Shown piece by piece: positions 6,921 to 13,189 of a DNA stretch of 16,178 nt. How positions within the stretch are numbered: position 1 is the first letter of the stretch; every line of letters begins with the position of its first letter. The notes under the pieces are model-generated. The model was not told the DNA's origin. It was given only the letters and a program-made list of their open reading frames with translations, and did not search any database. The stretch spans positions 1 to 16,178 of the forward strand of contig JABFSS010000039.1 of assembly GCA_013140485.1 (NCBI GenBank), read 5' to 3'. This DNA comes from Candidatus Peribacteraceae bacterium (GTDB lineage: Bacteria; Patescibacteriota; Gracilibacteria; Peribacterales; Peribacteraceae). The translations under genes and the position numbers were made by a program.

Positions 6921-6950
6921 ATACCAGTGCAGGTCTTCGACCTGCGGAGA
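6921..6950. repeat. Hairpin element, family D (rpsD-rpoA gap)
   Basis: GCAGGTC (6929-6935), loop TTC, GACCTGC (6939-6945) gives a perfect 7-bp stem in the 58-base gap between rpsD and rpoA. It appears once in this window. On the coding strand it is followed by no T-run, so it does not look like an intrinsic terminator. Confidence 0.6.
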
Positions 6951-6954
6951 AAAA

Positions 6955-7572
6955 TTAAGCTCGAGAATAGAACTCCACGATCTGCCGCATATCGACCGCC
7001 TGTTCGGCGGATTCGGGAGGAGGCAGAGCCTGGACTTCGATGCGCATGGCCTTGGAATCGACCGTAAGCCATGACGGAGGAAGGTACTTTTCGTGCGACG
7101 CGAGAATGGGAGAGAACACCGGCGAGTCCTTCGACTGCGTGCGGACGGTCACAACCTGGCCCGGCTTCACTTGCAAGGAAGGGATGGTCACGCGGACGCC
7201 GTCGACCAGAAAGTGGCCGTGTCCGACGAACTGGCGGGACTGGATGCGCGTCATCGCGAATCCGGCGCGGTAGATGACGTTATCGAGACGGCGCTCGAGC
7301 ATTTGTTTGAGAGCGTCGCCCGTCTGGCCGGCGACTTTCGTGGCCCTCAGGTACATGCCGAGGAACTGGCGCTCGCTGATGCCGTACATATCGCGCGCTT
7401 TCTGCTTCTCCTTGAGCTGCTGTCCATACTCGGACAAACGCGACTGCTGGTCTCGCGGCGACTTGCCCGGACCATGCGGCTTGCGCTGCAGAATCTTGTC
7501 GTACTTGTCGGTGCCGTACAGGTTCATTCCCTGTCGTCGGCACTTCTTTGCTTTGGGTCCGTTATATTTCAT
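6955..7572 (-). CDS. rpsD: 30S ribosomal protein S4
   Basis: 205 residues, standard length. The conserved start MKYNGPKAKKCRRQG, the segment GISERQFLGMYLRA and the S4 RNA-binding domain (about 94-155, LERRLDNVIYRAGFAMTR then QFVGHGHFLVDGVRVTIPS) are clear. S4 is a primary 16S rRNA binder and in many bacteria represses its own operon. Only one Cys is present (Cys11), so this is the form without the N-terminal zinc-binding cysteine cluster. The gene lies between rpsK and rpoA as usual. ATG 7572 is preceded by a pyrimidine-rich stretch, not a Shine-Dalgarno motif. Confidence 0.99.
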   Translation of the reverse strand: MKYNGPKAKKCRRQGMNLYGTDKYDKILQRKPHGPGKSPRDQQSRLSEYGQQLKEKQKARDMYGISERQFLGMYLRATKVAGQTGDALKQMLERRLDNVIYRAGFAMTRIQSRQFVGHGHFLVDGVRVTIPSLQVKPGQVVTVRTQSKDSPVFSPILASHEKYLPPSWLTVDSKAMRIEVQALPPPESAEQAVDMRQIVEFYSRA

Positions 7573-7586
7573 AGAAAGAATTGAAT

Positions 7587-7609
7587 GGGGAGCGAGCTTT
7601 CTGCTCGCG
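7587..7609. repeat. Hairpin repeat, family C copy 2 (rpsK-rpsD gap)
   Basis: GCGAGC (7592-7597), loop TTTCT, GCTCGC (7603-7608), preceded by GGGGA. Compared with the copy at 1821-1842, one stem pair is G-C there and A-T here while the loop is identical, so the palindrome is kept. Confidence 0.7.
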
Positions 7610-7617
7610 CTGGATAA

Positions 7618-8091
7618 CTACACACGACGGCGTCCCGGAGCTCTGCATCCTCCATGGGCAATCGGAGTGACATCGACGATCGCATCGAGGTTGAGACCGG
7701 TGCCCTGGAGACCACGGATCGCCTGTTCGCGTCCCGGTCCGAGGCCTTTCACTTCGACGGTGATCGTTTCGATGCCGTAGGGTTTGACCTTTCCCGCCGC
7801 CGTTTCGGCAGCGACTTTGGCAGCGTAGGGCGTCGACTTGCGCGTGCCTTTGAAGCCCGCCGAGCCGCTGCTGCTCCAGCCGATCACGTTGCCCTGGAGA
7901 TCGGTGAACGTGACGATCGTGTTGTTCTCGCCGGCATGGATGCAGACGCGCGCCTTGGGGAGCGACCGTTTGATCTTCTTCTTTTTCGACGGCTTGCCCG
8001 TGGCTTCGGCTCCTCCTTCGGCGCCCGGAACCGGGTCGCCTCCTGCGAGGGCTTGTTCGAGTATCGATGGTGTTTTCTTGTCGTCGGCCAT
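7618..8091 (-). CDS. rpsK: 30S ribosomal protein S11 with N-terminal extension
   Basis: 157 residues against about 129 in E. coli. The core from about residue 46 matches S11 (NNTIVTFTDLQGNVIGWSS, GSAGFKGTRKSTPYAA, GLGPGREQAIRGLQ, DVTPIAHGGCRAPGRRRV). S11 shapes the platform next to the mRNA exit and the Shine-Dalgarno helix. The first 35 residues are an acidic/Gly stretch followed by a Lys run (KPSKKKKIKR), an extra tail likely to be flexible. ATG 8091 is followed by a continuous frame and no internal start fits better before the core. The gap upstream holds a repeat. Confidence 0.98.
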   Translation of the reverse strand: MADDKKTPSILEQALAGGDPVPGAEGGAEATGKPSKKKKIKRSLPKARVCIHAGENNTIVTFTDLQGNVIGWSSSGSAGFKGTRKSTPYAAKVAAETAAGKVKPYGIETITVEVKGLGPGREQAIRGLQGTGLNLDAIVDVTPIAHGGCRAPGRRRV

Positions 8092-8104
8092 AAGGGAGGA
8101 TTGA

Positions 8105-8194
8105 TAGAGGGGAGATGGTTCCCTCTCCTGCCGCAGCGGGAGAGGGTGGCGCCGCAGCGCCGGGTGAGGGCGGCGCGCTTCGAGCGCGCCGGAG
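8105..8194. repeat. Triple-hairpin repeat, family B copy 2 (rpsM-rpsK gap)
   Basis: On the plus strand CCCTCTCC pairs with GGAGAGGG, followed by GGCGC-CGCA-GCGCC and then an 8-bp stem CGGCGCGC-TTCGA-GCGCGCCG. It combines the second-arm types found separately in copies 1 and 3, and ends four bases before the rpsM stop codon. Confidence 0.8.
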
Positions 8195-8198
8195 GGCT

Positions 8199-8579
8199 TT
8201 ACGTCTTGGTGAGGGTCGTTCTACCGGACAACCCCGTCTTCTTCTTGCCACGCTTGGTCCGCGCGTTGCGACGGGAAGTCTGTCCGCGGGCCGGGAGTTT
8301 GCGGCGGTGACGGTATCCGCGCCACGTGCCGATGTCTTGCAGGCGCTTGATGTCGAGGGAGACTTTTCGTGTCAGTTCGCCTTCGGTGAGTTCCTTCTCG
8401 ATACGTCCGCGCAGACGGGCTTGGTCGGTTTCATTGATCTGGTCGGCTTTCGTGTCGAAACCGATCGTGAGTTCGTTGAGGATTTTGCGACTGAGCGGGC
8501 GTCCGATGCCCTTGATCGCCGTGAGGGCGATTTCGATTCGTTTATTGCCGGGGAGGACGACGCCAGAGATGCGGAGCAT
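8199..8579 (-). CDS. rpsM: 30S ribosomal protein S13
   Basis: 126 residues, normal length. The helix-two-turn-helix region (ALTAIKGIGRPLSRKIL), the DIKRLQDIGTWRGYRHRRK segment and the basic tail LPARGQTSRRNARTKRGKKK identify S13. S13 sits in the head of the small subunit and bridges to L5 and the P-site tRNA. The gene lies between rpmJ and rpsK in the standard order, with a hairpin repeat in each flanking gap. No Shine-Dalgarno motif is seen before ATG 8579 (ACTTCTCTCAC). Confidence 0.99.
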   Translation of the reverse strand: MLRISGVVLPGNKRIEIALTAIKGIGRPLSRKILNELTIGFDTKADQINETDQARLRGRIEKELTEGELTRKVSLDIKRLQDIGTWRGYRHRRKLPARGQTSRRNARTKRGKKKTGLSGRTTLTKT

Positions 8580-8592
8580 GTGAGAGAAGTTG

Positions 8593-8656
8593 TAGAGGGG
8601 ATGGGTCCTTCTCCCGCCGCAGTGGGAGAGGGTGGCGCCGCAGCGCCGGGTGAGGG
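8593..8656. repeat. Double-hairpin repeat, family B copy 3 (rpmJ-rpsM gap)
   Basis: On the plus strand CCTTCTCCC pairs with GGGAGAGGG (one G-T pair), followed by GGCGC-CGCA-GCGCC and GGGTGAGGGA. The right edge abuts the rpmJ stop codon at 8658. The left edge GTAGAGGGGATGGGTCC matches copies 1 and 2. Confidence 0.8.
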
Positions 8657-8657
8657 A

Positions 8658-8789
8658 TCAACCGCCTTGTCGCTGCTTATGCTTGGGATTCTCGCAGACG
8701 ATTCTGCGCACACGTTTGCCCTTGCCGTTGCGCCGGATGACGAGGCGGCAGTTTTTGCAGATCGGTGTGCAGGAGGGGCGAACTTTCAT
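8658..8789 (-). CDS. rpmJ: 50S ribosomal protein L36 (zinc-binding form)
   Basis: 43 residues, starting MKVRPSCTPICKNCRLV and ending IVCENPKHKQRQGG. Cys11, Cys14, Cys32 and His37 match the zinc ribbon of the C+ form of L36, and Cys7 is extra. It is about five residues longer than the usual 38, with the added residues in the NGKGKRV turn. L36 stabilises 23S rRNA late in large-subunit assembly. Its ATG (8789-8787) overlaps the infA stop TGA as ATGA, so its translation is probably coupled to IF-1. Confidence 0.97.
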   Translation of the reverse strand: MKVRPSCTPICKNCRLVIRRNGKGKRVRRIVCENPKHKQRQGG

Positions 8790-9109
8790 TGAACGGGGGG
8801 CGGGGTTGGGAGAGGAGCTGCGCTGGGAGGAGGAACGACTGCGGGTGGTGGTGTCGTGCCCGAAGGTGGTGGTGGCGATGAGGGCGAAAACCGATACACG
8901 ATTCGTCCCTTTCCAAGATCGTACGGAGTCATCTCGAGTTTCACGCGGTCTCCCGGGAGAATGCGGACGCGATTGACCCGCATGCGGCCTGCCAAATGGC
9001 AGTGCAGCGTGTGTCCTGCAGCCTGCTCGCTCGTGACCCGGACGCGGAACGTGGCATTGGGGAAACACTCTTCCACAATGCCGATGAGTTCGATGACGTC
9101 TTTGGACAC
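8786..9109 (-). CDS. infA: Translation initiation factor IF-1 with proline-rich C-terminal tail
   Basis: Residues 1-74 form a complete IF-1: SKDVIELIGIVEECFPNATF, HCHLAGRMRVNRVRILPGD, KLEMTPYDLGKGRIVYRF. This OB-fold protein sits in the ribosomal A site during initiation. The start is GTG 9109, which aligns with the usual MxKEDVIE start; the open frame further upstream is low-complexity and unlike IF-1. No Shine-Dalgarno motif precedes it. Where IF-1 normally stops (about 72 residues), the frame continues for 33 more residues, 16 of them proline, and its TGA overlaps the rpmJ start codon. The tail is discussed in the findings. It could be genuine or the product of a lost stop. Confidence 0.95.
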   Translation of the reverse strand: MSKDVIELIGIVEECFPNATFRVRVTSEQAAGHTLHCHLAGRMRVNRVRILPGDRVKLEMTPYDLGKGRIVYRFSPSSPPPPSGTTPPPAVVPPPSAAPLPTPPPVQ

Positions 9110-9205
9110 AAGGAAAGCGAGAGGGCGCGGAAAGCCGAGGCATCTTACGGATGGAAAGAGGCTTGGACAAGGCGGAGGGATGGGGAAAACCGAAAGGGAT
9201 GGCAA

Positions 9206-9236
9206 ATTGTATTGCAATAAATTAATAATATTGCAA
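9206..9236 (-). promoter_or_regulatory. Possible infA promoter with an overlapping palindrome
   Basis: An 8-bp perfect inverted repeat, TTGCAATA (9212-9219) and TATTGCAA (9229-9236), with a 9-base spacer lies in the AT-rich gap upstream of infA. On the minus strand a -35-like TTGCAA (9236-9231) and a -10-like TACAAT (9211-9206) overlap it, with a 19-base spacer that is longer than ideal. The transcript would begin near 9199, giving a leader of about 90 bases. The palindrome could be an operator or merely a hairpin. Confidence 0.35.
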
Positions 9237-9247
9237 AATAATCTCAT

Positions 9248-9296
9248 TTGTCATCCCGAGTAGCTCGGCGCGGAGCGCTGAGCGTATCGAGGGATG
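9248..9296. repeat. Palindromic repeat, family A copy 2 (map-infA gap)
   Basis: The outer arms CATCCC and GGGATG pair perfectly. The inner stem is CTCGGCGC, loop GGA, GCGCTGAG, with one G-T pair. It shares TTGTCATCCCGAGTAG and CGTATCGAGGGA with copy 1 but has a different inner stem. It lies just after the map stop codon and so ahead of the infA leader. Confidence 0.8.
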
Positions 9297-9331
9297 CCTG
9301 CGTAGCAGCGACAGCAAGACATTCTCCCCAA

Positions 9332-10081
9332 TCAAGCCAGTATCTCCACGCCCCTCTCAGTGACCAGCACCGTATGTTCAAAATGCGCCGATAGTGACCT
9401 GTCCTTGGTCGCAATGGTCCAGCCGTCGTCGGATTCGCGGATCTCGGGCCGTCCCATCGATGTAATCGGCTCAATCGCGATGATCGTATTCACGGGCAAT
9501 TTGGGTCCGGTCCCCGCTTTGCCGGTGTTCGGCACGTCGGGAAATTGATGGAGTGTCGTCCCGAGGCCGTGCCCCGTGAGGCCGTTGACGCAGGAATATC
9601 CGCCGCGTTCGACGTATGTCTGAACGCAGGAAGAGATATCGCCGATTTTGACGCCCGGCGCCACGATCGCACACGCGTTCTCAAGTGCTTCTTCGGAGTA
9701 GCTCAGAAACGTCGCGATGACGTCGGACACGGCGCCGACGGGAACCGTCAGACACGCATCCGTGTAGAGCTTGCTCAAAATCACGCCGCAATCGATCGAC
9801 ACGATATCGCCCTCTTTCAGCGTCCGTGGTCCCGGAATGCCATGCACGCACTCGTCATTCACAGACGTGCAGAGCGTGGCCGGAAACCCGTGGTATCCCT
9901 TAAAGGCCGGCGTTGCCCCTTCGTGAGACCGGATGAACTCCTCGGCGAAGACGTCCAACTGCTTCGTCGTCATGCCCGGCTTCACAATCGCGCCGGTGGC
10001 AATCAGGCAATCGCGCAAAATCTTCCCGCCTTTTCGTAGGGACTCAATTTCCTCGGTGGTGAAGATCTGAAATGACGACAC
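9332..10081 (-). CDS. map: Methionine aminopeptidase, type I
   Basis: 249 residues from GTG 10081. It removes the initiator methionine from new proteins using two metal ions. All expected residues are present: the substrate His in GYHGFPATLC, the Asp of SIDCGV, the Asp of YTDACLTV, the His of GHGLGTTLH, the Glu of IAIEPI and the Glu of HFEHTVLV. An earlier ATG (10135) would add 18 residues, but that part lies within a palindromic repeat and is unlike the family. VSSFQIFTTEEIESLRKGGK aligns with usual N-termini, although GTG 10099 is also possible. It lies between adk and infA, the standard order. Confidence 0.96.
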   Translation of the reverse strand: MSSFQIFTTEEIESLRKGGKILRDCLIATGAIVKPGMTTKQLDVFAEEFIRSHEGATPAFKGYHGFPATLCTSVNDECVHGIPGPRTLKEGDIVSIDCGVILSKLYTDACLTVPVGAVSDVIATFLSYSEEALENACAIVAPGVKIGDISSCVQTYVERGGYSCVNGLTGHGLGTTLHQFPDVPNTGKAGTGPKLPVNTIIAIEPITSMGRPEIRESDDGWTIATKDRSLSAHFEHTVLVTERGVEILA

Positions 10082-10099
10082 TTCGGCAGTGTAAAGCAC

Positions 10100-10194
10100 A
10101 AAAATCCTAAATCCTACGCTCAAAATCCTAAGCAAATCCTAATTCTTTAAACCTTTGAGTTTGCTTAAGATTTAGGTTTTAGAGCTTAGGATTT
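10100..10194. repeat. Imperfect inverted repeat built of ATCCTAA units (map-adk gap)
   Basis: The left arm contains several AATCCTAA units (10101-10142) and the right arm contains TTGCTTAAGATTTAGG and GAGCTTAGGATTT (10160-10194), roughly the reverse complement of the left arm. The right arm includes the last codons and stop of adk, so the adk C-terminus (EILSSKT) is written by the repeat. It could form a long AT-rich hairpin between adk and map. Confidence 0.65.
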
Positions 10195-10741
10195 CCGTCA
10201 TGTCTCTGTAGACGTCTTCCACAGACTTCATCCCATCAATCTCCATCATATTCCCCTCCTCCTTGTACTTCTCAATGACGGGCATTGTTTTCTCTGTAAA
10301 CGTCTTCATCCTCCGCTTTACGATCTCCGTATCCGCATCATCGGCTCTGCCCTCCTGCTGCGCCCGCCCGAGAATGCGCTTCATCCCCTCGTCGGGACTG
10401 AGCAAGATGTGAATGCAGCGAAATGGACGCCCAGCACCCTGCATGATCTCATCGAAGCCCTTCATTTGATTTTCATCACGCGGAATACCGTCGAAGAGAA
10501 TTTTTTGATTCTTCGGGCGCGCCAAGATCGCCTCTTTCACCACCTGCATGATGATCTCATGCGGCACGAGGTGTCCTGCGTCGATGAATGATTTCACTGT
10601 TTGTCCGAGCTCTGATCCCGATGCCGCAATTTTCCGGAGCTCACCGCCAGCTTCGAAAATGTCGTACGTGAATTCGGACGCAAGGCGCTTGGCCTGAGTC
10701 CCCTTGCCGCTCCCCTGGATGCCGAACAGCACGAGATCCAT
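10172..10741 (-). CDS. adk: Adenylate kinase, short form
   Basis: 189 residues. The P-loop GIQGSGKGT is at 7-15, followed by the AMP-binding region (FEAGGELRKIAASGSELG), ILFDGIPRDENQ in place of the common FDGFPR, and a short LID with GRADDADTEIVKRR. It interconverts ATP + AMP and 2 ADP in the cytoplasm. It is the short form lacking the zinc-finger LID. ATG 10741 shares its A with the secY stop (TGATG), so translation is probably coupled to secY. The last seven residues are encoded within the inverted repeat that fills the gap to map. Confidence 0.97.
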   Translation of the reverse strand: MDLVLFGIQGSGKGTQAKRLASEFTYDIFEAGGELRKIAASGSELGQTVKSFIDAGHLVPHEIIMQVVKEAILARPKNQKILFDGIPRDENQMKGFDEIMQGAGRPFRCIHILLSPDEGMKRILGRAQQEGRADDADTEIVKRRMKTFTEKTMPVIEKYKEEGNMMEIDGMKSVEDVYRDMTEILSSKT

Positions 10742-12033
10742 CAGACGAGTTTTTCGTAATCATGCGCCAACATCTGCGCGTTGATCTGCCGAATGAGTTC
10801 CATCACGACGCCCACGATAATGATGAGACCGGAACCGGAGATGAGCAGATCGGTGGAGCCGAGTGAGGAATATTTCGTGAAGAGCAGCGGGACGATGGCG
10901 ACGATGGCGAGGAAGAGGCCGCCCCACAGGTTCAAGCGGCTGCTGGTCTTGGCGAGGAGGTTGGCGGTCTGCGGACCGGGACGCACGCCGGGGATGAATC
11001 CGCCACGCTTCTGGATCGTCTCGGCGACTTCGTTCGGCTTAAAGGTGACGGACACGTAGAAGAACGTGAACCCGATGACGAGCAGGAAGTACCCGGCCAT
11101 GTAGAGCATGCTCGGGTTCTGCGAGTTGAAATACGTATTGATAAACGCGACGACGGGCTTAAAGCGGTCGGCGGTCTGGAGGAATTGCGAGAGGATCGAC
11201 GGAAACGTGATGAGCGAAACCGCGAAGATGATCGGGATCATGCCTGCTTGATTCAGGCGAATAGGGATGTTCCCTTGAACACCGCGGCCCGCGCCCTGGC
11301 TCGCGTACGTGATGGGGATCAAGCGGTGCGCGTCGGTGAAGAGCACGACCGCGACGAGTGTCGCGATCGAGACAATCACGAACAAGTAGAACGCGCCGAT
11401 TTTGCCGTCGCCCGCGAGCAAGATGCTCCCGAAGCGGGACGGAATGGCTGCGACGATGCCAACGAAGATGATCATCGAAACGCCGTTGCCGATGCCTTTT
11501 TCGGTGATGATCTCGCCCAGCCACATGAGCCAGAGCGAACCGGCCGTCACGAAGAGCATCGGCCAGAGCACTCCGGGGAACGACGTATCGACGAGGTTGA
11601 CGCCGCCGGTGCCGCTGCCGATCAGCAGGAGGAAACCGTAACTCTGAAGGAAGCTGAGCGGCAACGTGAGCCAGCGTGTGTACCGGTTGAGTTCCTGCTG
11701 GCCTTGCGCGCCTTCTTTGCTGAGCGCTTCAAGTTTGGGAAAGATCACGGTGCACAGCTGCACGATGATCGACGCGTTGATGTACGGCGAGAGACCGAGG
11801 AGCACGATGGAGAAGTGATCAAAGCCGCCGCCCGTGAGCGCCGCAAAGACACCCAGCGCGTTGCCGCCGGAACTCTGCATGTCGAGATACTGCTTGAGAG
11901 CGAAGGGATCCGCTCCCGGCACGGCGATGTGCGAGGCGACACGGTAGAGGAGCAGCAGAAAAACAGTAATGAGGATTCGATTCCTCAAGTCTTCAGAACG
12001 CCACAGTTGTTGAAAATAGGAGAGGACAGCCAT
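10741..12033 (-). CDS. secY: Protein translocase channel subunit SecY
   Basis: 430 residues with ten hydrophobic segments, matching SecY. The first helix and plug region read RNRILITVFLLLLYRVASHI followed by AVPGADPFALKQYLD, and GMIPIIFAVSLITFPS and PNEVAETIQKRGGFIPGVRPG are family blocks. The last two lie near TM7 and in the cytosolic loop between TM8 and TM9 that contacts ribosome and SecA. The C-terminus INAQMLAHDYEKLV is typical. It forms the membrane channel for Sec export, including the signal-peptide proteins encoded nearby. It starts two bases after the rplO stop and overlaps adk, the classical spc order. Confidence 0.99.
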   Translation of the reverse strand: MAVLSYFQQLWRSEDLRNRILITVFLLLLYRVASHIAVPGADPFALKQYLDMQSSGGNALGVFAALTGGGFDHFSIVLLGLSPYINASIIVQLCTVIFPKLEALSKEGAQGQQELNRYTRWLTLPLSFLQSYGFLLLIGSGTGGVNLVDTSFPGVLWPMLFVTAGSLWLMWLGEIITEKGIGNGVSMIIFVGIVAAIPSRFGSILLAGDGKIGAFYLFVIVSIATLVAVVLFTDAHRLIPITYASQGAGRGVQGNIPIRLNQAGMIPIIFAVSLITFPSILSQFLQTADRFKPVVAFINTYFNSQNPSMLYMAGYFLLVIGFTFFYVSVTFKPNEVAETIQKRGGFIPGVRPGPQTANLLAKTSSRLNLWGGLFLAIVAIVPLLFTKYSSLGSTDLLISGSGLIIIVGVVMELIRQINAQMLAHDYEKLV

Positions 12034-12035
12034 GG

Positions 12036-12479
12036 TTATTTCTGAATGATGGTGACAGTACCTCCGGCTTTCTCCACCGCTTTCTTGGCGTTCACCGACG
12101 CGGCATGGACTGAGAGAGTGAATTTCTTGGAGACGGTTCCGCGCGAGAGGAGTTTGACGGGGAAGCGCGTCCGGAGAATGCGCTTCTCGCGGAGACTCGC
12201 GGGATCGTAGGAACCCGCGTCGAGCATCTCTTCGAGCACGTCGAGATTCAGCGGTTCGTATTCGCGGCGTCGCGGGTGCGTGAAACCGCCCATTTTCGGC
12301 TGGCGGCGGATGAGCGGAACCTGGCCTCCTTCGAAACCGAACTTGCGTCCTTTACCCACGCGGGACTGCTGGCCTTTGGTGCCGCGGCCTCCGGTGGTGC
12401 CTCCACCTGCGCTGTTGCCGCGGGCGACGCGCTTGCGGGTGGGACGGGAGCCGGGATTGGGCTTGAGGGTGTGGAGCAT
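12036..12479 (-). CDS. rplO: 50S ribosomal protein L15
   Basis: 147 residues from ATG 12479. The start MLHTLKPNPGSRPTRKRVAR and the glycine-rich RNA-binding stretch GNSAGGGTTGGRGTKGQQSR identify L15, followed by FEGGQVPLIRRQPKMGGF and a C-terminal strand domain. The frame is open further upstream, but that part is arginine/cysteine-rich and unlike L15. A GGAGG lies 20 bases before the ATG, too far to act normally. Upstream, where rpmD and rpsE are expected, an unrelated gene runs away on the opposite strand, so rplO must now have its own promoter. Confidence 0.97.
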   Translation of the reverse strand: MLHTLKPNPGSRPTRKRVARGNSAGGGTTGGRGTKGQQSRVGKGRKFGFEGGQVPLIRRQPKMGGFTHPRRREYEPLNLDVLEEMLDAGSYDPASLREKRILRTRFPVKLLSRGTVSKKFTLSVHAASVNAKKAVEKAGGTVTIIQK

Positions 12480-12580
12480 GGAAAAATGAGGGTACGACCT
12501 CCGAGGGCGACAGTCTAGGGCATGGTTTCCGCAAAGGAAAGGGCTCGCAGAGGTGGAATTCGGGAAATATTGGCGGTACC
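12480..12580. promoter_or_regulatory. Divergent intergenic region between rplO and a CAP gene
   Basis: 101 bases separate two divergent start codons, so both promoters should lie here. On the minus strand TAGACT (12517-12512) is a possible -10 for rplO, giving a leader of about 26 bases, with only a weak -35 (TTTCCT) at 17 bases. I see no convincing plus-strand promoter. Confidence 0.3.
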
Positions 12581-13153
12581 GTGGGCAACGACATGCTCGT
12601 TCTGACACTGATCATCCTGCTGTTGAGTCCCCAGCCTGCACAGGCATATTTCCGGCTGCAGGCTCAGACAGTACCGTATTTAGTCGTGCCGAAAACGCGG
12701 GTGGAACTCCGTGCCTCTTCGTCGTCATCCGCTCCATCGGCTTTGCAGGAATTCAGCAAGAACGTTCTTGATTTGGTGAACCGGGAACGGAAAAAGAAGG
12801 GACTGCCGGCACTCAAGAGTAATCCCCTACTTGAGCGGTCCGCGCAGGCGCATGCCGACAACATGGTGAAGCAAAAATTTTTCTCCCACGAATCGCCGGA
12901 TCGCGCGAAACCGGAAGACCGCATTCGCGCGGCGGGATATTTTGTGAAGCCGTGCAACTGCGCCGTGACCTTCTCGTACGGGGAAAATATCGCCAAGGGC
13001 CAGAAGACCGCCAAAGACGTGATGACCGCCTGGATGAATTCAAAAATCCACCGGGACAATATTCTCAAGCGTGAATTTACGGACCTGGGTGTGGGGTTCG
13101 CAGGAGGCCTGTGGGTCCAAAATTTTGGGGGAATCGCTGTTGAGAGGAAGTAG
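12581..13153 (+). CDS. Secreted CAP/SCP-domain protein
   Basis: 190 residues from GTG 12581; ATG 12593 is an equally good start and gives a tidy signal peptide (MLVLTLIILLLSPQPAQA). The CAP domain spans about 57-186. The family's cavity residues are visible: His91 in AQAHADNM, Glu135 in YGENIA and His157 in KIHRDNI, with the closing strand LWVQNFGG. CAP proteins are extracellular; reported roles range from lipid binding to protease-like or signalling functions, and none can be chosen here. Cys125 and Cys127 form a CNC pair that also occurs as CLC in the neighbouring CAP protein. It lies on the opposite strand to the ribosomal genes, inside their cluster. Confidence 0.88.
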   Translation: MGNDMLVLTLIILLLSPQPAQAYFRLQAQTVPYLVVPKTRVELRASSSSSAPSALQEFSKNVLDLVNRERKKKGLPALKSNPLLERSAQAHADNMVKQKFFSHESPDRAKPEDRIRAAGYFVKPCNCAVTFSYGENIAKGQKTAKDVMTAWMNSKIHRDNILKREFTDLGVGFAGGLWVQNFGGIAVERK

Positions 13154-13170
13154 TCTAAAACCCTGTTTTG

Positions 13171-13179
13171 TGGTATAAT
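13171..13179 (+). promoter_or_regulatory. Extended -10 promoter of the SLH-CAP gene
   Basis: TGGTATAAT is a perfect extended -10 (TGnTATAAT) in the 36-base gap between the two CAP genes. The expected transcript start near 13186 leaves only about four bases before ATG 13190, so the message is nearly leaderless. No good -35 is present, which an extended -10 can tolerate. Confidence 0.65.
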
Positions 13180-13189
13180 TTGTTCAAAC

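Noticed and set aside
7654..8310. Plus-strand frame opposite rpsK and rpsM
   Set aside because: Runs through two ribosomal genes and a repeat; no protein-like motifs.
8658..8789. Recoding of TGA as an amino acid
   Set aside because: rpmJ, infA, secY, rplQ and rpsE all end properly at TGA, and no conserved frame here needs TGA read through.
9110..9247. N-terminal extension of IF-1 from the upstream ATG
   Set aside because: The added sequence is Pro/Cys/Leu-rich and overlaps the AT-rich promoter region; GTG 9109 aligns with known IF-1 starts.
10082..10135. Extra 18 residues at the N-terminus of methionine aminopeptidase
   Set aside because: The upstream ATG lies in the ATCCTAA repeat and the added residues are unlike the family; GTG 10081 fits better.
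11185..12045. 286-codon plus-strand frame opposite secY
   Set aside because: Asp/Glu/Arg-rich shadow of a hydrophobic membrane-protein gene.
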